From positions 498,001-562,000 of the forward strand of contig JAQFVV010006312.1 of NCBI GenBank assembly GCA_028023455.1: a stretch of DNA of 64,000 nucleotides. The letters run 5' to 3'. Position 1 is the stretch's first letter; each line of letters starts with the position of its first letter. The translations under genes were made by a program, and so were the position numbers. The notes under the pieces were generated by a model that ran no database searches, was not told the DNA's origin, and saw only the letters and a program-made list of their open reading frames with translations. Source of the DNA: Epiperipatus broadwayi. Taxonomy: Eukaryota; Onychophora; Udeonychophora; Euonychophora; Peripatidae. This document shows, one piece after another, positions 49,428 through 61,930 of this stretch.

Positions 49428-52400
49428 GTAAGAAAACATAATATAATCGACTCTATTAATAATTTGCAGCCATAAAAAATTCAACTCCTTCATGTTATTT
49501 TTATGACTGTTGGTCCATTTGAAAATGAGCAGTTTACTTACTATAGACAAATCTCATAGCAATAGTATGAAGAATTTTCCACTTCAGTAATCACAAACAT
49601 GATTTCATGGCGGAAATGCTATACTAATAAATCAAAACCAAACATGAATTAATGTAATGGTAGATTGGTAGACTTGAATGCTAAAGATCTATAAATTGTC
49701 ACTTCCATTTCTCAAATGTTGTATGATCGCCTGAGTGACAAACCATTTAATTACTAAGTAAAATTTTAAGACTGAACCACAACAAAAAAATTGTGAAAAA
49801 TTTTATACAAATACCCATCTCCCAGAACTAAATAAAAATGTACTTTAAATCTTTTTGATTGTAATGATAGTAGTTACTAGCAATAATCATGTCTGTAAAA
49901 TAATTCACTTCACTATTCTCAAATAATCCAATTTGGATTAAATAAATCTTGGATAATTTATATTAATCACAATAATTCAAAAACTAAAATAAGTCTGGAA
50001 AAAAAAAAAGTCATGAACTTTTTATTTCTTGAAAATACTAATTATCAAAATTCTTTTAATGTTGTTTTTTCAGAAATCTCACGTACTCCAAAACTTAACA
50101 TTTTTTATTTTCACTAAATTAGATATTTTTTTAAACATGTTATCAATACTTGTTGGATTTATCTTTAGAAAATAATTACTCCAGTGAGAGCTTTATCTTC
50201 AGTTTCCATTAACTTTTGATGTGATTTCCTTTTTTTGTATTGTTGGAAAATTTCAATATTATCTACTCTATCAAACTTTCACTTTTAGTCTTAGATTTTG
50301 ACATTTAATTAATTGATATTTAGCAATCTTGTCTTTTTTTTGATAAAGTAAAATAAAGGGATATAAGGAATTCAGTGCACATAAGAATATGATAGTTCTG
50401 TCAAAAATTTCAAGATAATTTTGAAGTAAATTCTACAAATTAGATGTATGTTTTGGCTCATTTATTTACTTTTTGAGATCTGACTTGAAATAGATTAGTG
50501 TAGATTATTTGATTGTTAAAGTAGATAGTTTTCTTTTGATTATTTTAGTCATAATCTGCTATTTTCTTGTAACTAACAGTTTTCATTTAAGGATTAAAAA
50601 ACATCAAATTAATATGAATAATTATATTTTATAGTTAATAATAAGCTCACTGAATTATATTTCTACAAATAGAACCTCTAAATTATTCATTTGGTGTTAA
50701 ACATGTGTAGTGAAAGATGTTTACAATACCCATTGTGGTTATTTTGGAGTTTTGTTGAGTTCTTTTGTTTAAAAATATACTTTTCTATATATCTTAGAAT
50801 AGCATACCTAATTATGTTGCTTGAAATTTATGAATGAACTGTATCACATAATGTCTATAAAATGTTTATATTGTATTGCTACTTAGGTGATATATGTGTA
50901 GCTAATAGCCAACTCCATTTAATTTTTTTTTGGCAGGTACCTATTTGTCTTATGAGATTTTATACTTTTGATAATGGTAATAATTGTCTTTGATGGCCTA
51001 AATTGTTCTAATTGATACAATAATAAGATAGGAATTCTGTTCTTGATATAGTTATTGGCTTAATTTATGCTTATGTGGACCATCTGACTAGCATACCTAT
51101 GATGAAAACCAATCTTTCCTCCATATAATCTTTTTTTATTATATCTCAGAATGTTAGTTCATGGAAACATAATACAATACTGATCATCAAGATATCAATG
51201 ATGAGATATGAGACAAAAAGTAATAAAATCTAAATTTATTAATAATACTTGAGGAATAATTTTAGCTTACAAAATTATTATTACAATAATGGCAGAAGTC
51301 AATATCTAATAAATGGACTATTGACAAATTGAAAAATGAATAATTAACATTTTTACCAGAAAAGTTATTGCCATTTCAAATACACTTTTATTTTAGAATA
51401 TCAACAAATCATAACTTTACATTTCAGTTTAACGTACAAGAAATGGCTTGTTTTTGCTGATTGTTACAATCAACATTAATAAAGTTAAAATTCTTGAGGA
51501 ATAAAATGAAGAACATAATTTATTTGAAATTATATCAAAATTTCTAAATTAGCACACACTAAAATAAATGGATGCTCTTATAATAAATTAATTTAAATAT
51601 ATTAGTCATATACTATTTCTTTCAAATGACATTCTTTATTTCATTTCTTTTGCTATTGTCAATTTGATTATTATATAGATATAATAAACACCTCCATATT
51701 TCCCATTCTTTTCAAATTCATATTGTGACAGTCAGTCTTAAATGACTGCCACAAAGATGGCTGCAAGCATAGTTGCAGTCCAAACAAATGTACATATTAT
51801 AATAAAAGGGAGTGGTCTGTGCAGGTATATTTTCTCTGTTGCTTACACATACACTATATTGTAAATAAATAGGATGAATGGTGATAATACGCTTATAAAT
51901 AAACAAATGCGGACACCACATATAAATATGTATTTTGCTGTTAATAAATGCTATATATTTTTTTTATTTATGATATGAATAAATATGGCAGGGGATTAAA
52001 GAAATTATTGCGAGAAACTGAAATGTATTTGCAAGTAACCCATCAGTAAACATGTTTTATTTTGATTTTTGATTTTATTTTAGATTCTCAAATGTATTTT
52101 TTTTTCTGTTGCTTGTTGAATATTCTTTTTGGAAAACTTAAAAACAATTTTTATGTGACAACAAGTATACAGTTTTATAAATTTTTTTTAGAACTTAATG
52201 TTCATGACCGCAGGCAAGCCAATGACCTCTTTCTTTTATTGTATAATGTTTTTGGAAGAAAAATGTAGAAATTGTATCAGTGGTCATTCAGCTTGACACC
52301 TACTCAAAATTATTTAATTAAATAAATGTGATTTTATTTTATTGTTTAAAGAAATCAAGGGATTGGAATTTAAATGGTCTGTGAAATTCTGAAATTAATT

Positions 52401-52550
52401 AAAAGATAAAGTTATCGTAAGACAAATTTTTTCCAAGCAGATAGCTAAAATTAAATCCATTGTTTGGACTTAAGTAATTAAAAACAGGGATTAATAATTT
52501 AATTAAAAACAGAAATGTAAAAGCAATAACTTGTGGAGGGGATGAGAGAA
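49428..52550. other. Probable intron after the macroH2A exon, no further gene
   Basis: Starts with the donor. A+T-rich throughout with no ORF of note; I looked for the next macroH2A exon (LLKGVTIASGGVLPNIHPEL) and did not find it here or up to the end of the window. Confidence 0.5.
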
Positions 52551-52556
52551 TACACC

Positions 52557-54315
52557 CTGTAATGGGGGGGATATATAAAGGCTGGTCAGGTGAAATTTAA
52601 TTAGTTAGCAGAGTTATATTCGTTGATACTCACGGGCACTCTTACCCGTTCACTTGGAGTTAGCAGTATAGTTTTTGGAGTGTACTGACGGAAAAGCAGA
52701 ATTATGAGTTTAAAAACTATTTTTTTCGGAATGCTGAACAAGTGGGAAGAGTCATTAATAGCTGAACGTATTTTAAAAAATATTAACCGAAGGGAGAAAG
52801 AATACTACCCAATTAAATAAAGAAGAAAGGAAGCAATACAGAATGGAATCAAGATTTATTAGTGATACAACAATGAATATGGAATAGGAGACCAAGTTCG
52901 GTACATTCGCACCGCTCGAAGACCTACATAGCCATCCAGTGATGTGACTTTCTATTTCTTAAAGTGTAGCTGCTATGGACAATTTGCCAACCTCCATTGA
53001 GGCCCTGTTAAGTAATCACCTGCACAGCAGATATATATCGCCCTCAAAATCCTAGCCCGGAGAAGAACAAAGCCTTCGGGAAGTATTGTTTATGTTTTTA
53101 TATCTCTTTTTGTGTCTTATTACTAGTAATTCGTTATTTTATGAATATTGCTATTATTAAACGAACCAGTGAATTGCGTAATTCATTTATAAATATTTCT
53201 TTTGTAATTTTAACATAAAGGTACACGTAATTCACTGGAGTATCGGAAATATTTCAAAATAGTTAAATAGAAATAATTGGGTGGTTTGGTCATTGGATGT
53301 ATGTGTTTCGCCTTGTAATAAGAGTAAATTTATTCCATCCGCTACGTGCAGGATAGTTTTCATAAGGAATAAAAGTGTGTAGGAAAGTGTTCCAAATAAT
53401 TATTATTGTCCGCCACGTGCAGGACTTCTATTATGGAACTTTTAAGATTCAAATTGTAGTTTAGCACGAGTTTGTTCCCCTAGTAAATTTATTCCATCCG
53501 CTACATGCAGGATTGTCTCCATAAGGAATAAAAGTGTGTTAGAAAGTGTTCCAAATAATTATTATTGTCCGCCACGTGCAGGACTCATATTATGGAACGT
53601 TTAAGATTCAAATATCATTAACTCGTGGCTAAGTCTTTTTTTATTTTTTATTATGAAACACGTGCATACCATGGCCAATACACTTTGTTTTCATATAAGT
53701 AATTTATTCCAAGTTTTGAGTTTAAAGTGTAAGCAGGGAAGAATTTCAGACCATTCCTTTCCCATTTATGAAACTATTTAAAATTTATTTATACGCTTGA
53801 ATTTTAATTAATATCGTTTATGTGTGTGTGTTTATTCTTTTCTTTATTCTGTAAATATTTATATAATCATAGAGGGCTTAATAAATTTAACATATAATTT
53901 TAAAGTATGGCGTTGTGCTGTGTATTTGATAAAGATATTATTGTTTGACCTTTTCTGTTAACGAAGCAACAAACCACCATCCCGAGATCATGAGTTGATT
54001 GAGCTAGTCAGGGATTAAACTTACCGGGATCGGGAATCATTCGTTAGGCATTCACTTTTCTATTGATTTTATATATAAAAAAAGAAAATATAAGAGATTA
54101 TAACTCTTTATTAATTACATGATCATATCCCTTAAGCAGGGGAGCAATCTCTTTCTTAAGGTGGCGCGCAAAGGTTGCAGTAAACGAACCTTTCAAAGGT
54201 ATGATTATAGTAATGTATATTTTGGATGCCTTTGAATATTTCTTAATTGCTGCTCGATGTTAGAAAACGCATGTCATGCTCAATGCGTATAGAGACGCAG
54301 GCAGCGACCGTTACA
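52557..54315. mobile_element. LTR-like region with TGTAATGG...CCGTTACA ends
   Basis: The ends TGTAATGG (52,557) and CCGTTACA (to about 54,312) are inverted with one mismatch, the TG...CA form of LTRs. A TATATAAAG box at 52,572-52,580 precedes a less A+T-rich segment (about 52,620-53,060). Inside lies a 159-bp tandem duplication (next entry). No gag, protease, RT or integrase codons and no target-site duplication are visible, so this would be a solo LTR or a short non-autonomous element. It could also be an unrelated promoter region; I hold this loosely. Confidence 0.3.
53326..53620. repeat. 159-bp tandem duplication
   Basis: Two copies starting AAATTTATTCCATCCGCTAC (53,326 and 53,485), both containing GGAATAAAAGTGTGT, AAGTGTTCCAAATAATTATT and GTCCGCCACGTGCAGGACT. 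GCTACRTGCAGGAT and GCCACGTGCAGGACT are themselves similar, so each copy contains two related CGTGCAGGA words, and CACGTG is an E-box. Confidence 0.9.
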
Positions 54316-54334
54316 ATATAAATAAAGATACAAT

Positions 54335-54425
54335 AAAAGACAAATGACCCCCAAGATGCATTTCATGCTGAACCAGCACTCATCAGTTGGCCCAGGTCAC
54401 TATCTCACATATACTTTATATGAAG
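54335..54425. repeat. Fragment of the 31-35-kb interspersed repeat
   Basis: GACAAATGACCCCCAAGATG, then CATGCTGAACCAGCACTCATCAGTTGGCCCAGG and CTCACATATA (given here as short pieces of the unit) match the core of the family in the same orientation as the copies at 31.4 and 31.8 kb. Confidence 0.6.
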
Positions 54426-55495
54426 AGTATTTATCTAGAGTAAATTGTTATATTTTCATTTGTTACATTTTCATTTAATGAAAATGTAACAGTTTGATTA
54501 TTCTTTCAAATGACATAACTTTTCTATTTTAAAATGTGTACATTGAAACTATTATAAGTGAATTCAGTTATATCTAAACCACATCAATATTTATAGATTG
54601 TAATCTGAAAAGGCAATTTTGTACAGACAACTCAGTATTTGTGTAGAAAATATATTCGAATTGAATTTGATGGTGTTATTGAACATCTCTTTTTTGGAGT
54701 TGATTAGCATCTATTTAAAGATTTATAAGTTATGTCTCCAACAATCTAGTTTTTGATTGGTATTTAAATTCTTGTTTACTCTAATATTTTGTTGGTAATA
54801 ATTGTCTTTCAAAAATGAAAACTCGATGCCTTTTTTATAGCCTGATAAAATGTTTACAATCTTAATGTCTTCAGGTATTTTTAGAAATTGTTTTGACCAA
54901 AGTTTTTGTTTTATCAAATTTTACTTACTTGCCAGAATTTTAAGTATTTTGCTATTATTTTTGTTTTGCTTATTGCAACTAATTATTTTATAAGAAAAAA
55001 GAAAATCTAACAAAAGAAAAAAAAGTAATAAAGTATGTTTTATTTACACATAGGTAAATAAAAATTTAGTTCAACCTTTAAATATTTTTTATCGTTTATT
55101 AATTTAGTCTATCTTTCATTAGCATAATCATTATCCATGAAAGTTCTGCCTTTGTTTATAAATTAAGGTTGACTTATGAATATAATTTTGAATGCCATTT
55201 CTTTTACAAAATAGATGCTATAAAAATTATTTGTGAGATTACTACTTGATAGTTATGCATATTATATATGAGTTATCTTTTTATTTTATGATAATGCATG
55301 AAGTAAGTATACTATTTGGAAAATAAAAAATATAATTCTTAATTTATTACAAAATATTTTCTGCTATAAATTTATATTATATATATATAATGAAGAAAAA
55401 ATTCAATTTTGTTATGCAAAAAAAAAAAATCCATCCACTTGAAAAAAATGAGAAATGTTTTGAAAAAAAAAAAAAAACTTCTAATTTTTGCTATA
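54426..55495. other. A+T-rich non-coding DNA
   Basis: Nothing recognised apart from homopolymer A runs near 55,420-55,480. Confidence 0.5.
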
Positions 55496-55497
55496 TA

Positions 55498-56320
55498 CAC
55501 CTGGGTCTCTTTTTACGCGGACTTATTTAACACGATTTTGAAGTTACGCGATTCGTGCTTCACCGGAAGTCGATTTCCGATAATGCATTATTACTTTAAA
55601 TAATAAATTTCGCGCACTTACGTTATATTGAAAGTAATAGCACATTATTGGAATTCGACTTTCATCTTAGTAATTTCAATATTTTCAGCGCTTTATAATA
55701 GTAAGATTTTATGCAATAATGAAATTAAAATCATGATTTCCACATTTTATGTAAACACACATTAAATTTATAAGATTATAATGTAAATTTGTTCAAACAT
55801 TGTGCATGTTAATTTTGCATTTTAAATCACATTCTGTTTTTGCTTTTTAAAAAAGAATGTAATCATTATTTTCTTATTAATGACACTAATCATTAACGTG
55901 CTCTTAAATTCCAACGAGAGCTAAATGGTTGTATGTCTGGATATCGCGAGCTTCGTAAACAATTAATAAAATCATCGTCTCAAAGATTAATTACCAATTA
56001 CGTTGTCACCAGAAAATCATAATAATTAAAACTTGTATAAAAAAATGTAAATTACTGTATTGTAAATTATGCATAAAAATGTATTATTTTGAATAAAATT
56101 AAATATTATAGTTAAAAAAAGTTTGTCTTGTATCATTTTTTTTCAAATTTGAAATTTTTTATTAGTCATATTTTATTTCCTTATTTTTTTTTTTGCGTGA
56201 ATTTTAAAGTAATTTTACGTTGGTGCTTTGCTTTTACACGAATTTTGAAAAATCACAGACCGCATCCCCACGTTTTCAATGTAAGTTACGTCTATTTTTG
56301 CGCGATTTCGTTTGCGCGTG
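55498..56320. mobile_element. Tigger/pogo-like element, copy 4, inverted
   Basis: Starts CACCTGGGTCTC after TA (55,496-55,497) but its left end corresponds to the right end of copies 1-3, so it is inverted. Its far end is damaged: GCGCGATTTCGTTTGCGCGTG lacks about 35 bp of the terminal repeat, though TA follows at 56,321-56,322. The hairpin is at about 55,563-55,668. The remnant coding stretch on the plus strand (about 55,880-56,025) reads ALKFQRELNGCMSGYRELRK and QLIKSSSQRLITNYV with a stop between LINDTNH and RALKF. Confidence 0.8.
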
Positions 56321-56322
56321 TA

Positions 56323-56900
56323 TTTGAACTGTTGGTTATAGATTTTTCAGTTTGTCATGCCTTTTTCTTAAACTGCCATTAAATATTGTTCAATCTAGCA
56401 ATTAAAATTTTAAATTTGATGCTAAGTTTTTTGCTACAATTCTAGTTTCAGCAGTTTGGTAATGATCATTTGCATGGATATGAGTAATTAATGGAGACTA
56501 AATAGTAGTATTGAATTCCATAATTGGCTTTTGGATTACTGGCCTTCAGTGGGAGTTGCTGTTTTCTTGTATTATATTCATCCAGCAGCCATTCAAACAT
56601 TTTAATGTAATGATCGAAATTTTCAAACTTGTGTTTTCAACCATGGCTAACTTGATTGTATAATTAAATAAAATTTTATTTTTCAACTTTGAAAAACTAT
56701 ATATTTTAAATTAAGGACAATATAGGTTTCATTAAAATCATTCTATTCATTTTTGAAGTTTATTATAACATTTAAACTATTGCATTAAGTTTAGGTGTCT
56801 TTTAATAAATTTCCCATATGTGGTATTTAGTACATCTTTGACCAATCATAAGAATACATATCAATAATGTTGAACTAATTAAACTAATAAAAAACATTAC
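56323..56900. other. A+T-rich non-coding DNA
   Basis: Nothing recognised. Confidence 0.5.
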
Positions 56901-58015
56901 TTTTCAATCATGTGAATAATAAATTAAACTTGATAATTTTTAAAGTTGCTAAAAATCTTATCTTTCCTATCAAGCCACCTTCCACTCTACTCTCCACTCT
57001 ATTTCATAACACCGATACACTAGAACACATGTATGTTGAAAAGATAAATAATACCAATATACGTATTTCAGGCTAAACCAGCAATCATCAGTTGGTCCAG
57101 ATTACCATCTCTACACACATATGCTATAAGTGCTCAGATATATAAGATAGCTAATCATACTTTAATGGACAGGCTTCAATCTACTCCACATTCCAACTCT
57201 TCAACCGTCCATCCAATTGAAAATCTGATGATGAAATGCTCAAAGGCCACCCTAAGGCTGAGATTCTTGTCACACCCATGTTGACCTAAGATCAATCTGA
57301 CCCCTTGCTTTTCAATCATGTGAAAAATTAAACTTGATAATTTTTAAAGTTGCTATCTTTTCTATCAAGATTTTTAGGGTATATGAGCACAGACTTTCAC
57401 ATGACCTACCACTCTCCACTATTTCATAACACTGATACACTTGAACACATATATGTTGAAAAGATAAATAATCACCAATATACATATTTCAAGCTAAACC
57501 GGCAATCATCAGTTGGTCCAAATTATCATCTCTACACATGCTGTAAGTGCTCAGATATATATTTAGATAGCCAATCTTCATACTCCACTCTTCAACCATT
57601 CACCCAATTGAAAATTTGATGATGGAATGCTCAAAGGCCACCTTGAGGCCAAGATTCTTGTCACACCCATGTTGACCTAAGGCCAATCTGACCCCTCATG
57701 TACAGAAAATAAGGTCAACATAGGTCTGACAAGAATCTCGGTCTCGGTGCCCTTTGAGCATTCCATCATCAGATTTTCAATTGGATGGACGGTTGAAGAG
57801 TTGGAATGTGTGAAGTAGATTGAAGTCTGTCCATTAAAGTATGAAGATTGGCTATCTTAATATATATATTATCTGAGCACTTATAGCATATATGTGTAGA
57901 AATGGTAATCTGGACTAACTGATGATTGCTGGTTTAGCATGAAATACGTATATTGGTGATCGGATAGTGGTGGGTCATGTGAAAGTCTGTGCTCATATAC
58001 CCTATATATTACATA
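56901..58015. repeat. Three-unit array: two direct copies then one inverted copy
   Basis: Copy 1 (56,901-57,307) and copy 2 (57,308-57,695) are direct repeats with a 407-bp offset; both contain TTTTCAATCATGTGAA, CACTCTCCACT, GATACAC, AGATAAATAAT, CAGCAATCATCAGTTGGTCC or CGGCAATCATCAGTTGGTCC, and CAATTGAAAATCTGATGATG-like blocks. Copy 3 (57,696-58,015) carries the same blocks reversed (CATCATCAGATTTTCAATTG, GATGATTGCTGGTTTAGCATG, GTCATGTGAAAGTCTGTGCTC). Copies 2 and 3 therefore form an immediate hairpin of about 320-bp arms. Member of the family at 31-35 kb. Non-coding. Confidence 0.8.
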
Positions 58016-58220
58016 TATAGACACAGGTATATAATAAGCCTGTGTTTCAGTTATCAAGATTTTTGTAAGTTCTGCATTTATTGCTGAACCTAGTATGTTA
58101 TTTAATTTAATAATAGAAATATTTATTTTAGTTAAGCAAGAAATATTACAGCTTCTTTGATACTAATAGTTGTTTGCGGAAAAAATAAAGTCCATAGAAA
58201 AAATTAGAAAAATAGCTATA

Positions 58221-58356
58221 TGAATTTGCACAAATAAATAATTATTAATCATAAAAGAGTTAAAAATATCAAACTTTAAACTAATAATTGAATTTGCACA
58301 AATAAATAATTATTAATCATAAAAGAGTTAATAATATCAAACTTTAAACTAATAAT
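58221..58356. repeat. 68-bp tandem duplication
   Basis: TGAATTTGCACAAATAAATA begins at 58,221 and 58,289; the two copies differ at only a few positions, so the duplication is recent. Confidence 0.9.
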
Positions 58357-59389
58357 AGTATAAGATCAGTTTTTGTTAAAATTAAATTCTTCAAGGGTCT
58401 TTTAACTACTTCAGCTTCAAGCCGCCATATTGAACTTTTTAAAATACTGGCCTGAGACACAATTTTCATAATAACTCCAGTTTTAATTATGTTAGAGCAA
58501 AAACAATTACATTGCTAGAAACTAGAAAAATTAAGGAAAACAATAAGCATAAAATAAATAGTGATAACTATATAAAAAATAAGGAAAAAAGAAATTTTCA
58601 CATCCGAAATAATTATTATTTTATTGCTTGTTCATAATTTGGAAATTAACATTAACTAAAATTCAAAAGACATCTTCAGTGATAATTTCTTTCTATTCCT
58701 TACAAAATCATTTTTCTAAACATGTATAATATGTCTTACCTGAGATAATCCACAACTTCACAATCTCCAAAAGAAGTCGGATATGACTTCTTCATTTTTA
58801 TCTTGTACCCCAAATGTTCTAAATGTCAAAGGCGTCTATAAAGAAAAAGATTTATCCTAATAAAAGATACAAAAGAAATCATCATAGGAATTGGCTTTTT
58901 GTCTGTCTAAAACTAGAAATTGTAGACTACTTTCTATACCACTGATAAAATGAGTTTCATCTTTTCATTTTATATTTTTTTGTGTACAATAGTGATGTTT
59001 ATATTCTTTGTGGTCACCAGTGATGTTTATATTCTTTATGCACTGCACAAATGAAGTTTATATTCTTTATATACAGAAGTGATGCTATCTTTTTATATTT
59101 ATTGTACCACAGATATAATTTATTTGCATATATTCTATAGATTTGAAAATAATGTTATGAAACATATAGCAAAAGCAAAGCATGATCAAGCATAAACACA
59201 AACAAGTTTCAGAATTGGATTATATGTTTGTGTATACAAAGTTTGTATATATTTGATTATTAGTTTTATAACACATTGCTTATAAAACATATTATATAAA
59301 CATAATTAATGATTTTCAAAAAGTATACTTTTTGAAATTCATTATTTTTATAAAAATAAAAGGATTAGTGTAGATAGAACTTTAGATAA

Positions 59390-59665
59390 TCACGATATGA
59401 ATTATATACTAATAAGTTAATTACGATATGAATTCTATACGAGTAAATATATAATTACAAACTAAATCACACTAATTTTTCGATAAATATGAATTCTATG
59501 TGAGCATAAATAAATGTATTACAAACTACCTTTAGAAAATTATGATAAATATGAATTCTATAGAGCATATACGAGCATAAATATATAATTACACACACAC
59601 CTTTTTTCGATAGATATGAATTGTGTATGAGCATAAATAAATAAATATATAACTACAAATTAGCA
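59390..59665. repeat. Degenerate minisatellite of about 60-70 bp
   Basis: The word GATA.ATATGAATTCTAT or close forms recurs about five times (near 59,393, 59,424, 59,480, 59,545 and 59,608), each followed by GAGCATAAATA or GAGTAAATA and AATTACAAACTA-like sequence. Confidence 0.65.
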
Positions 59666-59984
59666 CACACTAATTACAAACTAAAATTAATAAAATATAT
59701 ATTTTTTCAAAAAATTAAAAAAAAGTAAAAATTTTATTTACGAATAATTACGTTGCTAGTCTGTTGTAGGCCTTAATACCGGAGAAAATTTCACTTCCAG
59801 CCCGTAAAACATTTTATGTCTTTTATCGTTTCGTGATAAGTACAAAAATTACCAAAAAAACAAAAAAATTAAATACTGTGGTTGATTAAAAAATTCGCCA
59901 AAAATCTAAATTTCAACCGATTTTTTTGAATAAAGATCGTTTGAAAGCTAACACATACAGCTAAAAACGGCCATATTTTATTCG

Positions 59985-60034
59985 ACGTCATGATTATACT
60001 TTTTACGTCAGCAAAGAAAGAAAGCAACACGTCA
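59985..60034 (-). promoter_or_regulatory. Three regularly spaced CRE-like half-sites
   Basis: ACGTCA (TGACGT on the minus strand) occurs at 59,985-59,990, 60,005-60,010 and 60,029-60,034, spacings of 20 and 24 bp, close to two helical turns. It is the half-site for CREB/ATF-type bZIP factors. The surrounding 59,750-60,130 is richer in CpG than most of the window. TCAGTT near 60,130 resembles an initiator. Could be an intronic enhancer or a fossil promoter; not proven. Confidence 0.3.
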
Positions 60035-60749
60035 TCAAATGACCACCTGAAGTGCGCAAAGGACACCGACAAAGCTGAAAAAAGATAAAGATGGGTGACA
60101 TTGATGCGACCAATGCAAATCCACTACATTCAGTTGTGCATAGTGAGATGTAACTATATTCAAGGTGACAAGCAATAAATCCTGAAAAACAATCAGGTTA
60201 TGTTATTAGAATTATTCTCGATAGATAAAATTGACATACTAAATATATAACATTTGAAAAACAAAACTAACTATATCTCATCTTTCTATTGTAATACGTT
60301 GAGCCGATAATTTCGAGCGGCTCGTTATATTTTTTATGTAGGTAAAAATCACGTACATACACATATATATTAGGCATATAATAATAAATAAATGCTGTGT
60401 ATATAGAAAGTTGTTTTTTTTTTTTGCGGTATTATTTATTAGTTTTTATATATATAGTGGGTTTTTGGCATTATTTATTGTTTTATTTTTAATGGGATTT
60501 TAAAAGAACAGAATAGAAAGAAAAAAAAGGACAAAATGGTAGATTAGTTATTTTTTAATTGGATTGAGATTACATCGAAAGTGATATTAATTAAAGAAAT
60601 TTTTGTTTTTTAAAACAATTTCGTAATTAAATTTTCTGATCTGAAAAGGTGGGGGAAAGAGAGAAAAGAATTTAATTAATTCTAGTGTGGCTTCTAGTTA
60701 GCTGGTGTTAAAAAACTAAAAAAAAAAAAAAGAAATGCAATCACTGGCT

Positions 60750-61925
60750 GGGAACGTGATCAGATAAAAGGACAATGGAAAAAGGACTATAAATAAGAGA
60801 AACCTATTCTTTAATTAATTATTAATTTTTTATAACAGAAGAAAGCTATTTTTGAAAAATAAAAATGTTATAAGGCTAAACAACTAAAATCCGTCCCCCA
60901 GCCAGGGCACTAGCCGAATCCTGGATTTCATCACCGAGAAACCACCAAAGAGAAAGCGAAGTTAGCAGGACGGACAAAATTCGTTATAGTGAATCAACTC
61001 CCAAAGGATCCCAAGGAACGCCTACGGACACTGATCGATCAGGTTAATATAAACTTTGCTTTTTGCTTGAACTATTGATTGCTAAATTTAAAAACACCTA
61101 ATTGGGATTATATTTAATCAGTCACGAACTATAAGTTGCGACAATAGAAAGTTATTTTATATGCATATATTTATAATGCTTATGTTTACTTTGTCCAATT
61201 AATTTTATTTGAAATTCATAATTTATTTTTATTTGTATTTGAATTTTCTTTAAAGAGGGTTTTCAACTAGCTTTAGATAGGATTCAAGACTATAGGGGAG
61301 ATTAAAAATAGAAATGTTTTAAGAAAGCAAATGAAAAGTTTAAGAGTGGGGTAAATATTGAAAAGAGGGTAGGGGTTCAGAGTAATTACTGTCTCCTAAT
61401 AGTAAGTCGCTTAGCCTCTGCACTGGTCAAGATTCGTACCAGTCTGGGACGCTTATATATATAAGTAAAAGCGCATGTTCCTTCGAGAACGAAAAATATA
61501 TTACTCTTCACCTGTGTTTTTTTATTTATATAAAAAAAGAAAAAGAACGATAATGTTAGTCGGGTTAAGTCTATAGAAAAGAGGGAGGTAGAGAGGGTAA
61601 TTATAAATGATTTGTTTCTATCAATAGTCTTGAATAAAAGAAAGGTATAAAAAAAAAGATTTTATAATAAAACTTTTTATTATTTAAAACATGTAAGTGT
61701 TCGCGTTTATTTCTTTAGCATTTGTATGTAATAATAAAACATATGACCGTAGCGTATACACGCTTATATATAAAGAAAAAAGGGATTGCAAGGGAGATTA
61801 GCTGAATCTGTCATACGTTAAAAATTAACAGCCGCGATATAAGATTCTTCTAATTTCGTGGCTCCAGGTTATTTACTGGTGGCGCCCTCGTATGATATGA
61901 TTTCAGTTGTAAGTAAAATCTTTGA
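60750..61925 (+). other. Possible LTR-like or promoter region
   Basis: ACTATAAATAAG near 60,786 is TATA-like, followed by a less A+T-rich segment (about 60,885-61,040), AATAAAA poly(A)-signal-like words near 61,635 and 61,665, and at about 61,873 TGGTGGCGCCCTCG, which has the TGG start and GC-rich body of a primer-binding site just downstream of an LTR. No TG...CA boundary is seen and no coding region follows within the window, so the call is weak. Confidence 0.25.
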
Positions 61926-61930
61926 TTCTT

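Noticed and set aside
49335-49550. Minus-strand ORF overlapping the macroH2A exon
   Set aside because: It is the antisense reading of the exon; the plus-strand frame has splice signals and strong family identity.
53326-53620. Regulatory switch or RNA element
   Set aside because: The two blocks are plain 159-bp tandem copies; no conserved stem pattern or coding context supports an RNA function.
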